Source: Sulfurovum sp. TSL1
GTDB lineage: Bacteria; Campylobacterota; Campylobacteria; Campylobacterales; Sulfurovaceae
Assembly: GCF_019972135.1 (NCBI RefSeq)
Contig: NZ_BPFI01000001.1
Span: 355,106 to 419,105 of the forward strand
DNA: 64,000 nt
Reading direction: 5' to 3'
Below the pieces are notes generated by a model. It saw nothing but the letters and a program-made list of their open reading frames with translations, was not told where the DNA came from and searched no databases. Shown piece by piece: positions 9,267-18,485 of the stretch (within the stretch, counting starts at the first letter, position 1; each line of letters starts with the position of its first letter). The translations under genes were made by a program, and so were the position numbers.

Positions 9267-9725
9267 TTATTTGTTCATCATACCTTGATTGCCCATCATG
9301 CCTTGACCACCACATTTCATGCCTTGGCCCTGTTTCATACCTTTACCTTGCTTCATATCCTGGTTGTCCATGCCTTTTTTTCCCATCATACAACGATTGT
9401 TCATCATGCTCTGGCAACAACAGCAGCAACAACAGCAATGCATACCTTGGCCACCCATCATTCCCTGGTTGCCCATGCCCATCATGCCTTGACCACCCAT
9501 CATGCCCTGACCACCCATCATGCCCTTACCTTGCATACCGTATTTTTGACGCTCTTCCTGTGTCATGGATTGCATACGTTTTTGCATCTCTTTTCTAAAG
9601 TCATCTCTCTGTTCCATAGGTACACTTCCACGCATATGCATCATATCTTCAGTACTCATATGTGTAAAATCTATCGCATAAAGTGAAGCGATCATAGCTG
9701 TGATTATGATTAAATATTTCATCAT
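9267..9725 (-). CDS. Secreted Met-rich protein with a run of eight cysteines (DUF1104-like N-terminus)
   Basis: A 152-residue protein with a short signal peptide (MMKYLIIITAMIASLYA). Residues ~19-62 resemble the DUF1104 family of Campylobacterota (DFTHMSTEDMMHMRG, then RKEMQKRMQSMTQEERQKY). From residue 63 the protein is low-complexity GMMGGQ and GMKQGQ units: 34 of 152 residues are methionine. Residues 97-104 are eight consecutive cysteines, encoded by two exact copies of a 12-base unit (bases 9414-9425 and 9426-9437 on the plus strand). Further cysteines are at 112 and 138. Met and Cys clusters are typical Cu(I)/Ag(I) ligands, so an envelope metal buffer is inferred. AAGGA lies 6-9 bases upstream of the two possible ATG codons. 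Confidence 0.8.
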   Translation of the reverse strand: MMKYLIIITAMIASLYAIDFTHMSTEDMMHMRGSVPMEQRDDFRKEMQKRMQSMTQEERQKYGMQGKGMMGGQGMMGGQGMMGMGNQGMMGGQGMHCCCCCCCCQSMMNNRCMMGKKGMDNQDMKQGKGMKQGQGMKCGGQGMMGNQGMMNK

Positions 9726-9924
9726 TTTTTCCTTTTTATGTTAATTATGTCATGATTGGACAGGCTTGATCCCGTCAACATATTGTTTCTTACTCATAAA
9801 TTTGACGCTGATGTATTGTTGATGACATATTATCTACCTCCATCCTTCGCAGGATAGCACGTATGTGTGCATTATATGTGTAGAAGTCCTTTTCTACTAC
9901 ACACTCACTCCATACAGCATCTAT

Positions 9925-9930
9925 TATAAT
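9925..9930 (+). promoter_or_regulatory. -10 box for the beta-oxidation operon
   Basis: An exact TATAAT in the extended context CTATTATAATTAAT lies 29 bases before the ATG of the flavoprotein gene at 9960. As usual in Campylobacterota there is no clear -35 box, only AT-rich DNA. A start site near 9937 would leave a leader of roughly 20 bases. Confidence 0.5.
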
Positions 9931-9959
9931 TAATTATATTAAGCAGAAAAGAGTTATAG

Positions 9960-11162
9960 ATGAAAGATGTATTGATCGTAGGCGGTGGATACGGTGGTAT
10001 TGCCGCCTTGAAAACACTGGCACCGAGAAAAGATATTACTATCACTTTGTTAGATCAGAATCCTTACCATTTTTTACAGACGGAGGGATATTCGTTGATC
10101 GCAGGTACACTTCCTTTTGATAAAACGATCGTCAACTTAAATTCTCTGTGTCAGAGCTACGGTGAAAATATATCTTTCATACATAATGGTGTTTCACACA
10201 TTGACTTGGATAGTAAGTGTGTCTATATAGAGCAAAAAGAGCAAATATTTTATGATTACCTGATCATCGCTACAGGTAGTGTGACACGAATGATGGACTC
10301 TATTGAAGGATTGCAGAACTGCAGTTATGGTATTAAAAGTCTTAGGGGAGCCTTTCATATGAAACAGTTCTTCGAGAAGGAGCTTTTTACAAGGTTGGAA
10401 AATCATAAACATGCTAAAGCCCATTATAGCATTGTTGTCGGTGGTGCAGGGCTTACGGGTGTAGAGATCGCTGCTGAAATGCAGCATTATTTTAACCGCT
10501 ACTATAAGAACAATACACTGGCCTGTGATAAAATTACCATCCATCTCATTTCAGGTTCAGATACAGTGCTCAAAGGTATGCATCCAGATATCATTAAATA
10601 TGCAACAAAACATTTGGAGCATCTTGGTGTGATTCTGCATTGCGGATTGCATATCTCTAAGGTTGAACCTCATAAGGCCTATCTGGAGAATGGTGAAGTG
10701 ATCGATTTTGATTTCATGCTTTTTACCGGAGGAATTAGTGCTACGGCAATGGTAAGGTCCATAGAGGTTGAACACAATAAACTCGGGCAGATCATCGTGA
10801 ACCCAACCTTACAGATACCCGGTCATACTGAAGCGTTTGCTGTGGGGGATGCTGCTGAGATATTGGATACGAAAGGGAAACGCATTGCCGATACTGCACA
10901 AGCAGCCATCAAAAGCGGTATACATGCCGCATCTAACATTGAGCATATCTTGAACGGAAAAGAGCCTGTGGCTGCGGATATAAGAATAGTGGGACTGGCT
11001 ATTGCGATGGGTGGGAATTATGCCATTTTGAGCATTGGATCTATTAAAATGAGAGGGAAGGTAGCCCATTATGTCAAAAAACTGATTGAAAACTTATATA
11101 AATGGCCACTTTGGATACGTTGCAGGTTCGGATTTAATAAAGCGTGCGAAATAGAAGGATAG
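9960..11162 (+). CDS. NDH-2-like FAD/NAD(P)-dependent oxidoreductase
   Basis: A 400-residue flavoprotein of the type-II NADH dehydrogenase family. The FAD site GGGYGGIAALKTL is at residues ~8-20. A second dinucleotide-binding segment, VVGGAGLTGVEIAAE, is near 160. The GDAAEI motif that closes the FAD site is near 298. The C-terminus ends in a short amphipathic region (LIENLYKWPLWIRCRFG), the kind of segment that docks NDH-2 to the membrane. It probably oxidises NAD(P)H and reduces quinone. It is the first gene of a co-directional series reaching 20614, with fadD three bases after its stop, so it may re-oxidise the NADH made by the beta-oxidation dehydrogenase (inference). Confidence 0.85.
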   Translation: MKDVLIVGGGYGGIAALKTLAPRKDITITLLDQNPYHFLQTEGYSLIAGTLPFDKTIVNLNSLCQSYGENISFIHNGVSHIDLDSKCVYIEQKEQIFYDYLIIATGSVTRMMDSIEGLQNCSYGIKSLRGAFHMKQFFEKELFTRLENHKHAKAHYSIVVGGAGLTGVEIAAEMQHYFNRYYKNNTLACDKITIHLISGSDTVLKGMHPDIIKYATKHLEHLGVILHCGLHISKVEPHKAYLENGEVIDFDFMLFTGGISATAMVRSIEVEHNKLGQIIVNPTLQIPGHTEAFAVGDAAEILDTKGKRIADTAQAAIKSGIHAASNIEHILNGKEPVAADIRIVGLAIAMGGNYAILSIGSIKMRGKVAHYVKKLIENLYKWPLWIRCRFGFNKACEIEG

Positions 11163-11165
11163 AAG

Positions 11166-12917
11166 ATGTTGCAAGAGATAGGTACCTTTTCATCACTGTA
11201 TGACCATTTGAAGGGATTACCTGAAAATGAAACATTTTTGAATCATTTGGAAATGGGTGAATGGAAGCGCTTTTCCAAATCGGAATTTCTTGAAACGGTA
11301 CGCTATCTTACACTGGCATTCGATGCAAGAGGATGGCGCGATAAAAAGATCGCGATAGCGGTCTCTCCTTCTTCATACTGGCTGATGGTTGACTATGCAC
11401 TGATGCTTTGCGGTGCGGTCAGTGTACCTCTTTTTACTAATATCTCGCCCAAAAACCTGCATTTTGAGATGGAAAACGCTGAGATCGATACAGTGTTTAT
11501 GCAAACCGATGAGCAAAAAAATGCTATATATCTTGCTGATGAGAGTGTTACTTGTATCCATTTTAGGCCTGCGGATCCTCCATGTCAATCCTTCGAGTCA
11601 TTCATCAAAGAGGGGAAAAGTATCGATCTGGCTGACAATACGAAGTTTGATCGTCTTTTATCCATGATCACACGGGACACACCGCTCACTGTTGTGTATA
11701 CATCGGGTACTTCAGGATTGCCAAAAGGAGCACTGCTTACCCATGCAAACCTGATCTCACAGCTCATAGACACGGAACTTATCTATAAGCTTTATCCTGA
11801 AAGTGACAGAGCACTCAGTGTGCTTCCTTTGGCACACATCTTTGAGAGAATGGTCATGTACTTTTATCTGAGTCAGGGAGTCAGTGTCTATTTTGTCGAT
11901 AAAGTCAAACATATAGCAGCAATTATGCAGGAGGTCCGGCCAACCTTGATGACCGTAGTACCAAGACTGCTTGAGAAGGTCTATTTTCGGATGTACCAAA
12001 AAGCACTTGACAATGCGTTCTTCAAACGTCACATCGCAATGCTGGCTTTCAGATATGCAAAACAAAAGATACCAGATGGTACCTCAAGCTTGCGGGCAAG
12101 GTTCTTCGATCATCTCGTGTATCAAAAACTGCGTGACTCTATGGGTAAAAAGTTCCGTATGATGATCTCGGGTGGGGCACAGCTTCCCGAAGAGATCAAT
12201 TGTTTTTTTACCAATATCGGTATACCTGTGTATCAGGGATACGGGCTCACTGAAGCCAGTCCGGTGATCTGTGCGAATGCACCCGGTGATAATAAAATAG
12301 GTACCTGCGGCAAACGCTATGCACATACGGAAGTCAAACTCAGCAGTGAGGGTGAACTTCTGGCTAAGGGGCCTGGGATCATGCAAGGTTATATCAATAA
12401 TCCTGAAGCGACCAAAGAAGCAGTAGATGAGGAAGGATGGCTTCATACAGGTGATCTGGCTGAGATTGATGCAGAGGGGTACATCACGATCACAGGAAGA
12501 AAGAAAGAACTTGCCAAAACCTCTACGGGTGAATATATTTCGGTGCAATATATAGAAGAACTTTTGACGGCCTGCGGATGGTTTGACTATGCAATGGTCA
12601 TCGGGGATGATCGGCCTTTTGTCGTCGCACTGCTGATGCTCGATCCCAATATGATAAGTAGTTACGCACAAAAACATGGATTTTCAACGGCCCAAGAGGC
12701 TGCTGTATCCAAAAAATTCAAGCAGCATATAGACACCTTTATCGATCAGGTCAATACAAAACTGAACGATTGGGAGAAGATACGGAACTATCATCTGATC
12801 ACTGAAAAGTTGAAAATAGAAAACGGTGATATCACCCCGTCAATGAAACTTGCCAGAGAGCATGTCAAAAAGCATTTTGAAAATGAGATCGCACAGATGT
12901 ATGGAGGCCATAGATGA
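11166..12917 (+). CDS. fadD: Long-chain acyl-CoA synthetase (AMP-forming)
   Basis: A 583-residue ANL-superfamily enzyme that activates fatty acids with ATP and CoA. Visible motifs: the AMP/phosphate loop VYTSGTSGLPKGALLTH (about 177-193), YGLTEASPVI near 360, the hinge region [18 protein letters not shown] (about 437-454) and the lysine-containing GRKKELAKTSTGEYIS that follows. The mid-sequence LPLAHIFERMV is typical of long-chain or very-long-chain synthetases. Its stop overlaps the thiolase start by four bases (ATGA), so translation is likely coupled. The chain-length preference cannot be read from sequence. Confidence 0.9.
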   Translation: MLQEIGTFSSLYDHLKGLPENETFLNHLEMGEWKRFSKSEFLETVRYLTLAFDARGWRDKKIAIAVSPSSYWLMVDYALMLCGAVSVPLFTNISPKNLHFEMENAEIDTVFMQTDEQKNAIYLADESVTCIHFRPADPPCQSFESFIKEGKSIDLADNTKFDRLLSMITRDTPLTVVYTSGTSGLPKGALLTHANLISQLIDTELIYKLYPESDRALSVLPLAHIFERMVMYFYLSQGVSVYFVDKVKHIAAIMQEVRPTLMTVVPRLLEKVYFRMYQKALDNAFFKRHIAMLAFRYAKQKIPDGTSSLRARFFDHLVYQKLRDSMGKKFRMMISGGAQLPEEINCFFTNIGIPVYQGYGLTEASPVICANAPGDNKIGTCGKRYAHTEVKLSSEGELLAKGPGIMQGYINNPEATKEAVDEEGWLHTGDLAEIDAEGYITITGRKKELAKTSTGEYISVQYIEELLTACGWFDYAMVIGDDRPFVVALLMLDPNMISSYAQKHGFSTAQEAAVSKKFKQHIDTFIDQVNTKLNDWEKIRNYHLITEKLKIENGDITPSMKLAREHVKKHFENEIAQMYGGHR

Positions 12918-14206
12918 AAAGAGAACGTATTGCGATCATTTCGGGACTTCGCACGCCAATGGCAAGAGCAGGGGATAAGTTTCAACATCTCCAGGCGGAT
13001 ACCCTGGGGACCAGGATCATACGTGAAACAGTGATGCGTTCACCTCTGGGTTTTGACGAATTTGACGAAGTTATCATTGGAAATGTCGCACAGCCTATTC
13101 ATGCGGCGAACATAGCCAGGGTCATTGCGCTGCGTTCTGGGTTTCCTCGTGAAACTCCGGCTTTTACTGTCAACCGTAACTGTGCTTCAGGTATGCAGTC
13201 GATTACTTCGGCTGCCGATCGTATACGTGCCAATGAAGGGAATATCTATCTGTGTGGAGGAGTGGAATCGATGAGCAATATCCCGCTGGTCTATAATCAA
13301 AAGATGACTGCACTCTTTCTAAAACTCTCTAAATCGAGAACCTTTTTGGAACGCTTCCATGCGCTTTTGAGTTTTCGTCCGGGTTTTCTTAAACCTATTG
13401 TCGGCTTGATGTCAGGTTTGACCGATCCGGTGAGCGGTCTGATGATGGGTTCAACCGCCGAAGTATTGGCCAGGGAATTCGGGATCAGCCGTGAAGCACA
13501 GGATGATTTCGCATTAGAGAGCCACAAAAAAGCAGCAAAAGCCAAACAAAGCGGCAGGTTCGCACAAGAAATGATGCCGATCATCTATGATGAAGAGAAT
13601 GGCAAGATACTTGATTATGATGACGGTATCAGAGACGGACAAACGATAGAAGCACTCGCTGCACTGGAGCCTTACTTTGATAAAAAGAACGGAACCGTCA
13701 CTGCAGGAAACGCATCACAGATCACAGACGCTGCTGCCGCAGTCATCGTTATGGGAGAGGAAGAAGCAAAACAAAGAGGCTTGACACCGTTGGGATATGT
13801 CAGTGACTATGTGTATGCAGGGCTCGATCCCAAACGCATGGGGTTGGGTCCGGTCATCGCAACCCATAAACTTTTCAAACGGACAAAGTTAGGTATGAAG
13901 GATATCGATCTGGTCGAGATCAATGAAGCCTTTGCTGCCCAGGTCATCGCATGTTTGCAATCATTTGACTCTACGGTATTTTCCAAAAAGCATTTTAATG
14001 AAAGTAAAGCTGTCGGTGCCATCGATCCTGCGATACTTAATGTCAATGGCGGTGCAGTAGCATTGGGACATCCTGTGGGAATGACGGGTACGCGCATGGT
14101 ACTGACACTCTTGCATGAACTGAGAAACCGTCATCTTCAGCGGGGATTGGCAACACTTTGTATCGGTGGAGGGCAGGGTGCATCACTACTGCTGGAGGTA
14201 GAATAA
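12914..14206 (+). CDS. fadI: Acetyl-CoA C-acyltransferase (3-ketoacyl-CoA thiolase)
   Basis: A 430-residue thiolase. The acyl-accepting cysteine is in VNRNCASGMQS (about residue 90), the NEAFAAQ motif is near 337, the GGAVALGHPVGMTGTR histidine motif near 380 and the second cysteine in LCIGGGQG near 418. The length and the insert with a hydrophobic loop (about 145-175) fit the FadI-like branch better than short PhaA-type thiolases. It cleaves 3-ketoacyl-CoA to acetyl-CoA and a shortened acyl-CoA. It overlaps fadD by four bases and fadJ by one base (TAATG). Confidence 0.9.
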   Translation: MKRERIAIISGLRTPMARAGDKFQHLQADTLGTRIIRETVMRSPLGFDEFDEVIIGNVAQPIHAANIARVIALRSGFPRETPAFTVNRNCASGMQSITSAADRIRANEGNIYLCGGVESMSNIPLVYNQKMTALFLKLSKSRTFLERFHALLSFRPGFLKPIVGLMSGLTDPVSGLMMGSTAEVLAREFGISREAQDDFALESHKKAAKAKQSGRFAQEMMPIIYDEENGKILDYDDGIRDGQTIEALAALEPYFDKKNGTVTAGNASQITDAAAAVIVMGEEEAKQRGLTPLGYVSDYVYAGLDPKRMGLGPVIATHKLFKRTKLGMKDIDLVEINEAFAAQVIACLQSFDSTVFSKKHFNESKAVGAIDPAILNVNGGAVALGHPVGMTGTRMVLTLLHELRNRHLQRGLATLCIGGGQGASLLLEVE

Positions 14207-16320
14207 TGGACTATTTTAGACTGGAAAGACAAACCGACCAGATCGCAACGCTCTATTTTGATACGCCTGACAGCAAAGCCAATGTTTTCTCCACGACTGC
14301 ACTTGAAACATTTGAAAGATATTTAGATATGTTGGCGCAGGAGAATACGCTTAAAATCCTTTTTATCGAAAGTACCAAAGAGGATATCTTCATTGCCGGG
14401 GCAGATATTCATGAGATCAAGCTGGCAAAAGATGCTCCGAGTGTTGAAACCTTTATACAAAAAGGACAGGACATCTTTAATAAACTTGAAAAATTACCGT
14501 TTGTAACTGTAGCGATCATTGACGGTGCATGTCTGGGCGGCGGGCTTGAGATGTCCCTTGCCTGTAATTACCGTATAGCTACATCAAACTCTCATACCCG
14601 CATAGGATTTCCGGAGATAAAGCTGGGTATTATACCTGGGTTTGGAGGTACACAGAGGCTCTACAGGCTGATAGGATATGCTAAAGCCATGGAACTCATT
14701 GCGGGTGCGAAACAGCTTACAGGTGATGAAGCATTCCAGGCAGGTATCGTCGATGCAAGTGTGCCGCAGGGGTATTTAGGATTTAAAAAAGATGCACTGG
14801 TCCATGGAATTTTAGACGGTACTTTAAAAGAGAAGATCATCTCTCAGCGAAAAGGGATCAAGTGGTACGAACATTTGAGAATAGTACGGCGTATAATAGA
14901 AAAGATAGCAACAAAAAAAGTTTTAAAAAAAACTCAGGGGCATTATCCGGCACCACTGGCCTTGATCAATGTAATAAGTGAGAGTTTCGGTAAGTCTATA
15001 GAAGCAGGTCTGTCCATCGAAAGAGATGCAGTGACCCAACTGGCACTCACCTCAGAATCCAAAAATATGGTCGGACTTTTTTTGATCTCAGAGAGGCTCA
15101 AGCATGAGACGTTCAGTAGAGCAGCTCCCAAAACGATCCTGCATGCTGCGGTCGTAGGCACGGGTACGATGGGGAGCAGTATCGCATGGGCACTGGATAA
15201 TCAGAAGATCGATGTACGCCTGAAAGTGCGTAGTATCTCCAGTGCAGCCAATGCGGTCAAGAAGATACGACAGATCTATGAAACGATGAAGAAACGCCGT
15301 AAAATCGATAGACGTCATATACAACTCAATATGGACAGGATCACATATGCATTGAATGATGAAGGATTTTCGAGAAGCGATTTCCTTATAGAGGCGGTAA
15401 ATGAAGATATCGATGTAAAAAGAACAGTCTATAAAGAGTTTGAAGCACTCCTGGAACCAAATGCGATCATCGCGACGAACACCTCTTCTATCTCTATCAG
15501 CGATCTGGCCAAAGATCTCAAACACCCAGAACGTTTTATAGGAATGCATTTTTTTAATCCAGTGGAACGCATGCCTCTGGTCGAAGTGATCCCCGGGGAG
15601 TTGAGCGATGAAACAACGATCGCAACGGTTGTTAATCTTGCCAAAAGTATGGGGAAAACCCCTGTCAAGGTGAAGGATAGCCCGGGATTTCTAGTCAACA
15701 GGGTCTTATTGCCTTACCTCAAAGAAGCAGCAATGATGTTTGAAGAGGGTGAAGATATAGAAAAGATCGATCGGATACTCACAGATTTCGGGATGCCAAT
15801 GGGCGCATTTTTACTGATGGACGAAGTAGGCGTGGATATCGGTGTGGAAGTTGCCACAGTGCTGCATACAGCATACGGTGAACGTATGGCCATGGGCAAG
15901 GTGCTTGATGGCATGCTAAAGAACGGATGGCTTGGCAAAAAGAGTGGTACCGGGTTTTATAACCATGGACAAAAACGCCCATCGATCAATCCTCATATCC
16001 ATATACTCCAAGAAGGTGAAACACGTTTGGATGCCCAGGCGATCATTCAACGTGCACTCTATATCATGATCAATGAAGCTTCACGTTGTCTTGAAGAGGG
16101 GGTCGTGGAGGATGCTGCATACCTGGATATGGCTATGGTCATTGGTATCGGGTTCCCAGCTTTTAGAGGAGGTTTGATGCGGTATGCAGACAGTGTCGGT
16201 ATCGCTCAGATCGTAGAAACACTGAAACACTTCAGTACCACTTACGGCGATCGGTTTAAGCCATCCTCATTACTGCTTGTGATGGCACAAAAGCATGAAA
16301 CATTTTACGGAGGGCAATGA
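14206..16320 (+). CDS. fadJ: Bifunctional enoyl-CoA hydratase / 3-hydroxyacyl-CoA dehydrogenase
   Basis: A 704-residue multifunctional protein. The start is the ATG at 14206 behind GGAGG; an upstream in-frame start at 14158 lies inside the thiolase gene and is not supported. The N-terminal crotonase half shows the oxyanion and catalytic segments FIAGADIHEI, DGACLGGGLEMSLACNYR and GFPEIKLGIIPGFGGTQR (about 60-150). The C-terminal half is the NAD-dependent dehydrogenase: VVGTGTMGSSIAWALD (about 312-327), NTSSISISDLA and HFFNPVERMPLVEVIPG (about 450). It converts 2-enoyl-CoA to 3-ketoacyl-CoA. It overlaps its neighbours by one base upstream and four downstream. Confidence 0.92.
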   Translation: MDYFRLERQTDQIATLYFDTPDSKANVFSTTALETFERYLDMLAQENTLKILFIESTKEDIFIAGADIHEIKLAKDAPSVETFIQKGQDIFNKLEKLPFVTVAIIDGACLGGGLEMSLACNYRIATSNSHTRIGFPEIKLGIIPGFGGTQRLYRLIGYAKAMELIAGAKQLTGDEAFQAGIVDASVPQGYLGFKKDALVHGILDGTLKEKIISQRKGIKWYEHLRIVRRIIEKIATKKVLKKTQGHYPAPLALINVISESFGKSIEAGLSIERDAVTQLALTSESKNMVGLFLISERLKHETFSRAAPKTILHAAVVGTGTMGSSIAWALDNQKIDVRLKVRSISSAANAVKKIRQIYETMKKRRKIDRRHIQLNMDRITYALNDEGFSRSDFLIEAVNEDIDVKRTVYKEFEALLEPNAIIATNTSSISISDLAKDLKHPERFIGMHFFNPVERMPLVEVIPGELSDETTIATVVNLAKSMGKTPVKVKDSPGFLVNRVLLPYLKEAAMMFEEGEDIEKIDRILTDFGMPMGAFLLMDEVGVDIGVEVATVLHTAYGERMAMGKVLDGMLKNGWLGKKSGTGFYNHGQKRPSINPHIHILQEGETRLDAQAIIQRALYIMINEASRCLEEGVVEDAAYLDMAMVIGIGFPAFRGGLMRYADSVGIAQIVETLKHFSTTYGDRFKPSSLLLVMAQKHETFYGGQ

Positions 16321-18485
16321 TGTCTTTAAAAACATTCAGAACAAATTACATTACCAAACCGCTTTTTAGGACACTCAAGCGTAAAGGATTGCTGCCTTCC
16401 ATCTCCGATACGGAAAAAACAGCATTAAGGGCGGGCAGTGTCTGGATAGAAGGAGAACTCTTCAGCGGCAAGCCCGATTTTGAAAAGATCTTCTCTTATA
16501 GCTATCCGACACTCTCCAAAGAGGAGCAGGCATTTTTGGACAATGAAGTCGAAGAGGTCTGTGCGATGACGGATGACTGGCAAGTTTTTCAGACCAGGAG
16601 ACTGCCTAAGAAAGTTTGGGAGTATCTCAAGGATAAACGCTTTTTTGGGATGATCATACCGAAAGAGCATGGAGGACTCGGGTTCAGTGCCTACGGACAT
16701 AGCTGTGTGATCGAAAAGCTTGCTACACGATCCCAGGTACTTGCTATTACCGTCATGGTACCAAACTCATTGGGACCTGCAGAGCTTTTGCTGCATTATG
16801 GAGAGGAGAAACAAAAAGAGTATTATCTGCCGCGTTTGGCAGAAGGCAAAGAAATACCCTGTTTTGCTTTGACAGAGCCAGAAGCGGGAAGTGATGCCGC
16901 AGCGATCCGTTCTCATGGTACCGTCTTCAAAGATAGTAACGGAATGCTCAAGATCAAATTGGAATTTGAAAAAAGGTACATTACCCTGGGTGCCATCGCA
17001 ACAGTTATCGGTCTTGCATTTGTCTGTAAAGACCCTGAAAATCTGCTTGGGATGGGGGAAGAGCCTGGTATCACCTGTGCACTAGTGGATGCTAAAAAAG
17101 AGGGGGTCGATCAGTCCAGACGCCATGATCCTATGGGGGTACCTTTTATCAATGCACCGCTGGTCGGAAAAGGAGTCGTTATCGATATCGATGATGTGAT
17201 CGGAGGGAGTGAAGGCGTAGGCAAAGGGTGGCAGATGCTGATGGAATCCCTTGCGGTCGGCCGCGGTATTTCACTTCCTTCCACGAGTTCGGGCGGCAGT
17301 AAACTGGCAGCATTTGTTGCTTCGACATACAGTGTTGTACGGTATCAGTTCGGTATTGCCATAGGTAAATTTGAAGGGATTGCCGAAGTGATAGGGCGTA
17401 TGGGTGCAGATGTCTATGTGATGGATGCGGCTAAAAACTTCACACTCGGGGCAATCGACACCGGAGCGAAACCTGCCGTGGCCAATGCCATCATGAAATA
17501 CCACAGTACGGAAAAATTTCGAAAAAATATCATGGATGCGATGGATATACAGGGTGGAGCGGCCATTAGCATGGGTCCCAAGAACCTTCTTGCACATGCC
17601 TACTATGGTGCACCGATATCGATCACGGTAGAGGGTGCCAATATCATGACACGTACGCTGATCCAGTTCGGTCAGGGAATGATACGTTGTCACCCTTATG
17701 TCTATGCAGAGATCGAGGCACTTGAAAAAGAAGATATCGAAGCCTTTGATACGAACTTTTTCGGACATTTGGCGCATATCGGACGGAATATGTTAAGGGC
17801 TTGTCTTCTTGGGATCACAAGAGGGCATTGGCATCGCCCCGAAAGCCGGGGGATAGCAGCTCGATATGAGCAAAAGCTGGCATGGTGTTCGGCGCAGTTT
17901 TCCTGTATGAGTGATATAGCCCTCGGGATCATGGGGTCAGGGTTGAAAAAAAGAGAATCAGTCTCTGGACGCTTTGGAGATGTATTGTCCCAAATGTATA
18001 TACTGAGTGCAGCACTGAGACGTTTTAAAGCAGAAGGAAGTCTAAGATCGGATGAAGTCATACTTAAGGTTGCGATGGAGGAGGGGTTTCGCAAGATAGA
18101 CGAAGCCTTTTGGGGGATACATCAAAATCTCTCTTCCGGGCTGCTTGGGATGCTGTTTCGTTTCAAAGGCTTCTGTGGAAGGATCAACCCAATGGGAAAT
18201 GCAGCCAATGACCGTGATCTGCATGCTGTCGCAATGCTGCTTGCATCGGATGAGTCCGTACGTAACCGTGTATGCAGCAATATGCATATAGGAGGCAGGG
18301 TCGAGGAGCTGCACGAAGCTTCGGATCTGATGATGAAAGCCAAAGAGGCGATCAGAAAACGGAAAAAAACGGGAGAGGATGCATTGAGCGAGAATGAGAA
18401 GAGGCTTTTGGAAAAAGCAGACAGAGCCCAAGCGCATATCATTGCAGTCGATTCCTATACGATAGAGGATTATTTTAAATGCTGA
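16317..18485 (+). CDS. fadE: Acyl-CoA dehydrogenase, FadE type
   Basis: A 722-residue protein, much longer than the ~380-residue soluble acyl-CoA dehydrogenases and close to the FadE/DUF1974 family. Visible: the FAD/substrate segment CFALTEPEAGSDAA (about 180-193), a central GRGISLPSTSSGG, and the C-terminal half with IQGGAAISMGPKNLLAHAY. It makes the first oxidation of beta-oxidation; the electron acceptor in this family is probably electron-transfer flavoprotein, but no etfAB genes are in this window. The gene overlaps fadJ by four bases and the next gene by seven, consistent with one tightly coupled operon. Confidence 0.9.
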   Translation: MMSLKTFRTNYITKPLFRTLKRKGLLPSISDTEKTALRAGSVWIEGELFSGKPDFEKIFSYSYPTLSKEEQAFLDNEVEEVCAMTDDWQVFQTRRLPKKVWEYLKDKRFFGMIIPKEHGGLGFSAYGHSCVIEKLATRSQVLAITVMVPNSLGPAELLLHYGEEKQKEYYLPRLAEGKEIPCFALTEPEAGSDAAAIRSHGTVFKDSNGMLKIKLEFEKRYITLGAIATVIGLAFVCKDPENLLGMGEEPGITCALVDAKKEGVDQSRRHDPMGVPFINAPLVGKGVVIDIDDVIGGSEGVGKGWQMLMESLAVGRGISLPSTSSGGSKLAAFVASTYSVVRYQFGIAIGKFEGIAEVIGRMGADVYVMDAAKNFTLGAIDTGAKPAVANAIMKYHSTEKFRKNIMDAMDIQGGAAISMGPKNLLAHAYYGAPISITVEGANIMTRTLIQFGQGMIRCHPYVYAEIEALEKEDIEAFDTNFFGHLAHIGRNMLRACLLGITRGHWHRPESRGIAARYEQKLAWCSAQFSCMSDIALGIMGSGLKKRESVSGRFGDVLSQMYILSAALRRFKAEGSLRSDEVILKVAMEEGFRKIDEAFWGIHQNLSSGLLGMLFRFKGFCGRINPMGNAANDRDLHAVAMLLASDESVRNRVCSNMHIGGRVEELHEASDLMMKAKEAIRKRKKTGEDALSENEKRLLEKADRAQAHIIAVDSYTIEDYFKC

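Noticed and set aside
9400-9540. CRISPR-like short repeats
   Set aside because: The repeats are imperfect GGMMGGQ-coding units within the Met-rich gene, with no spacers and no cas genes.
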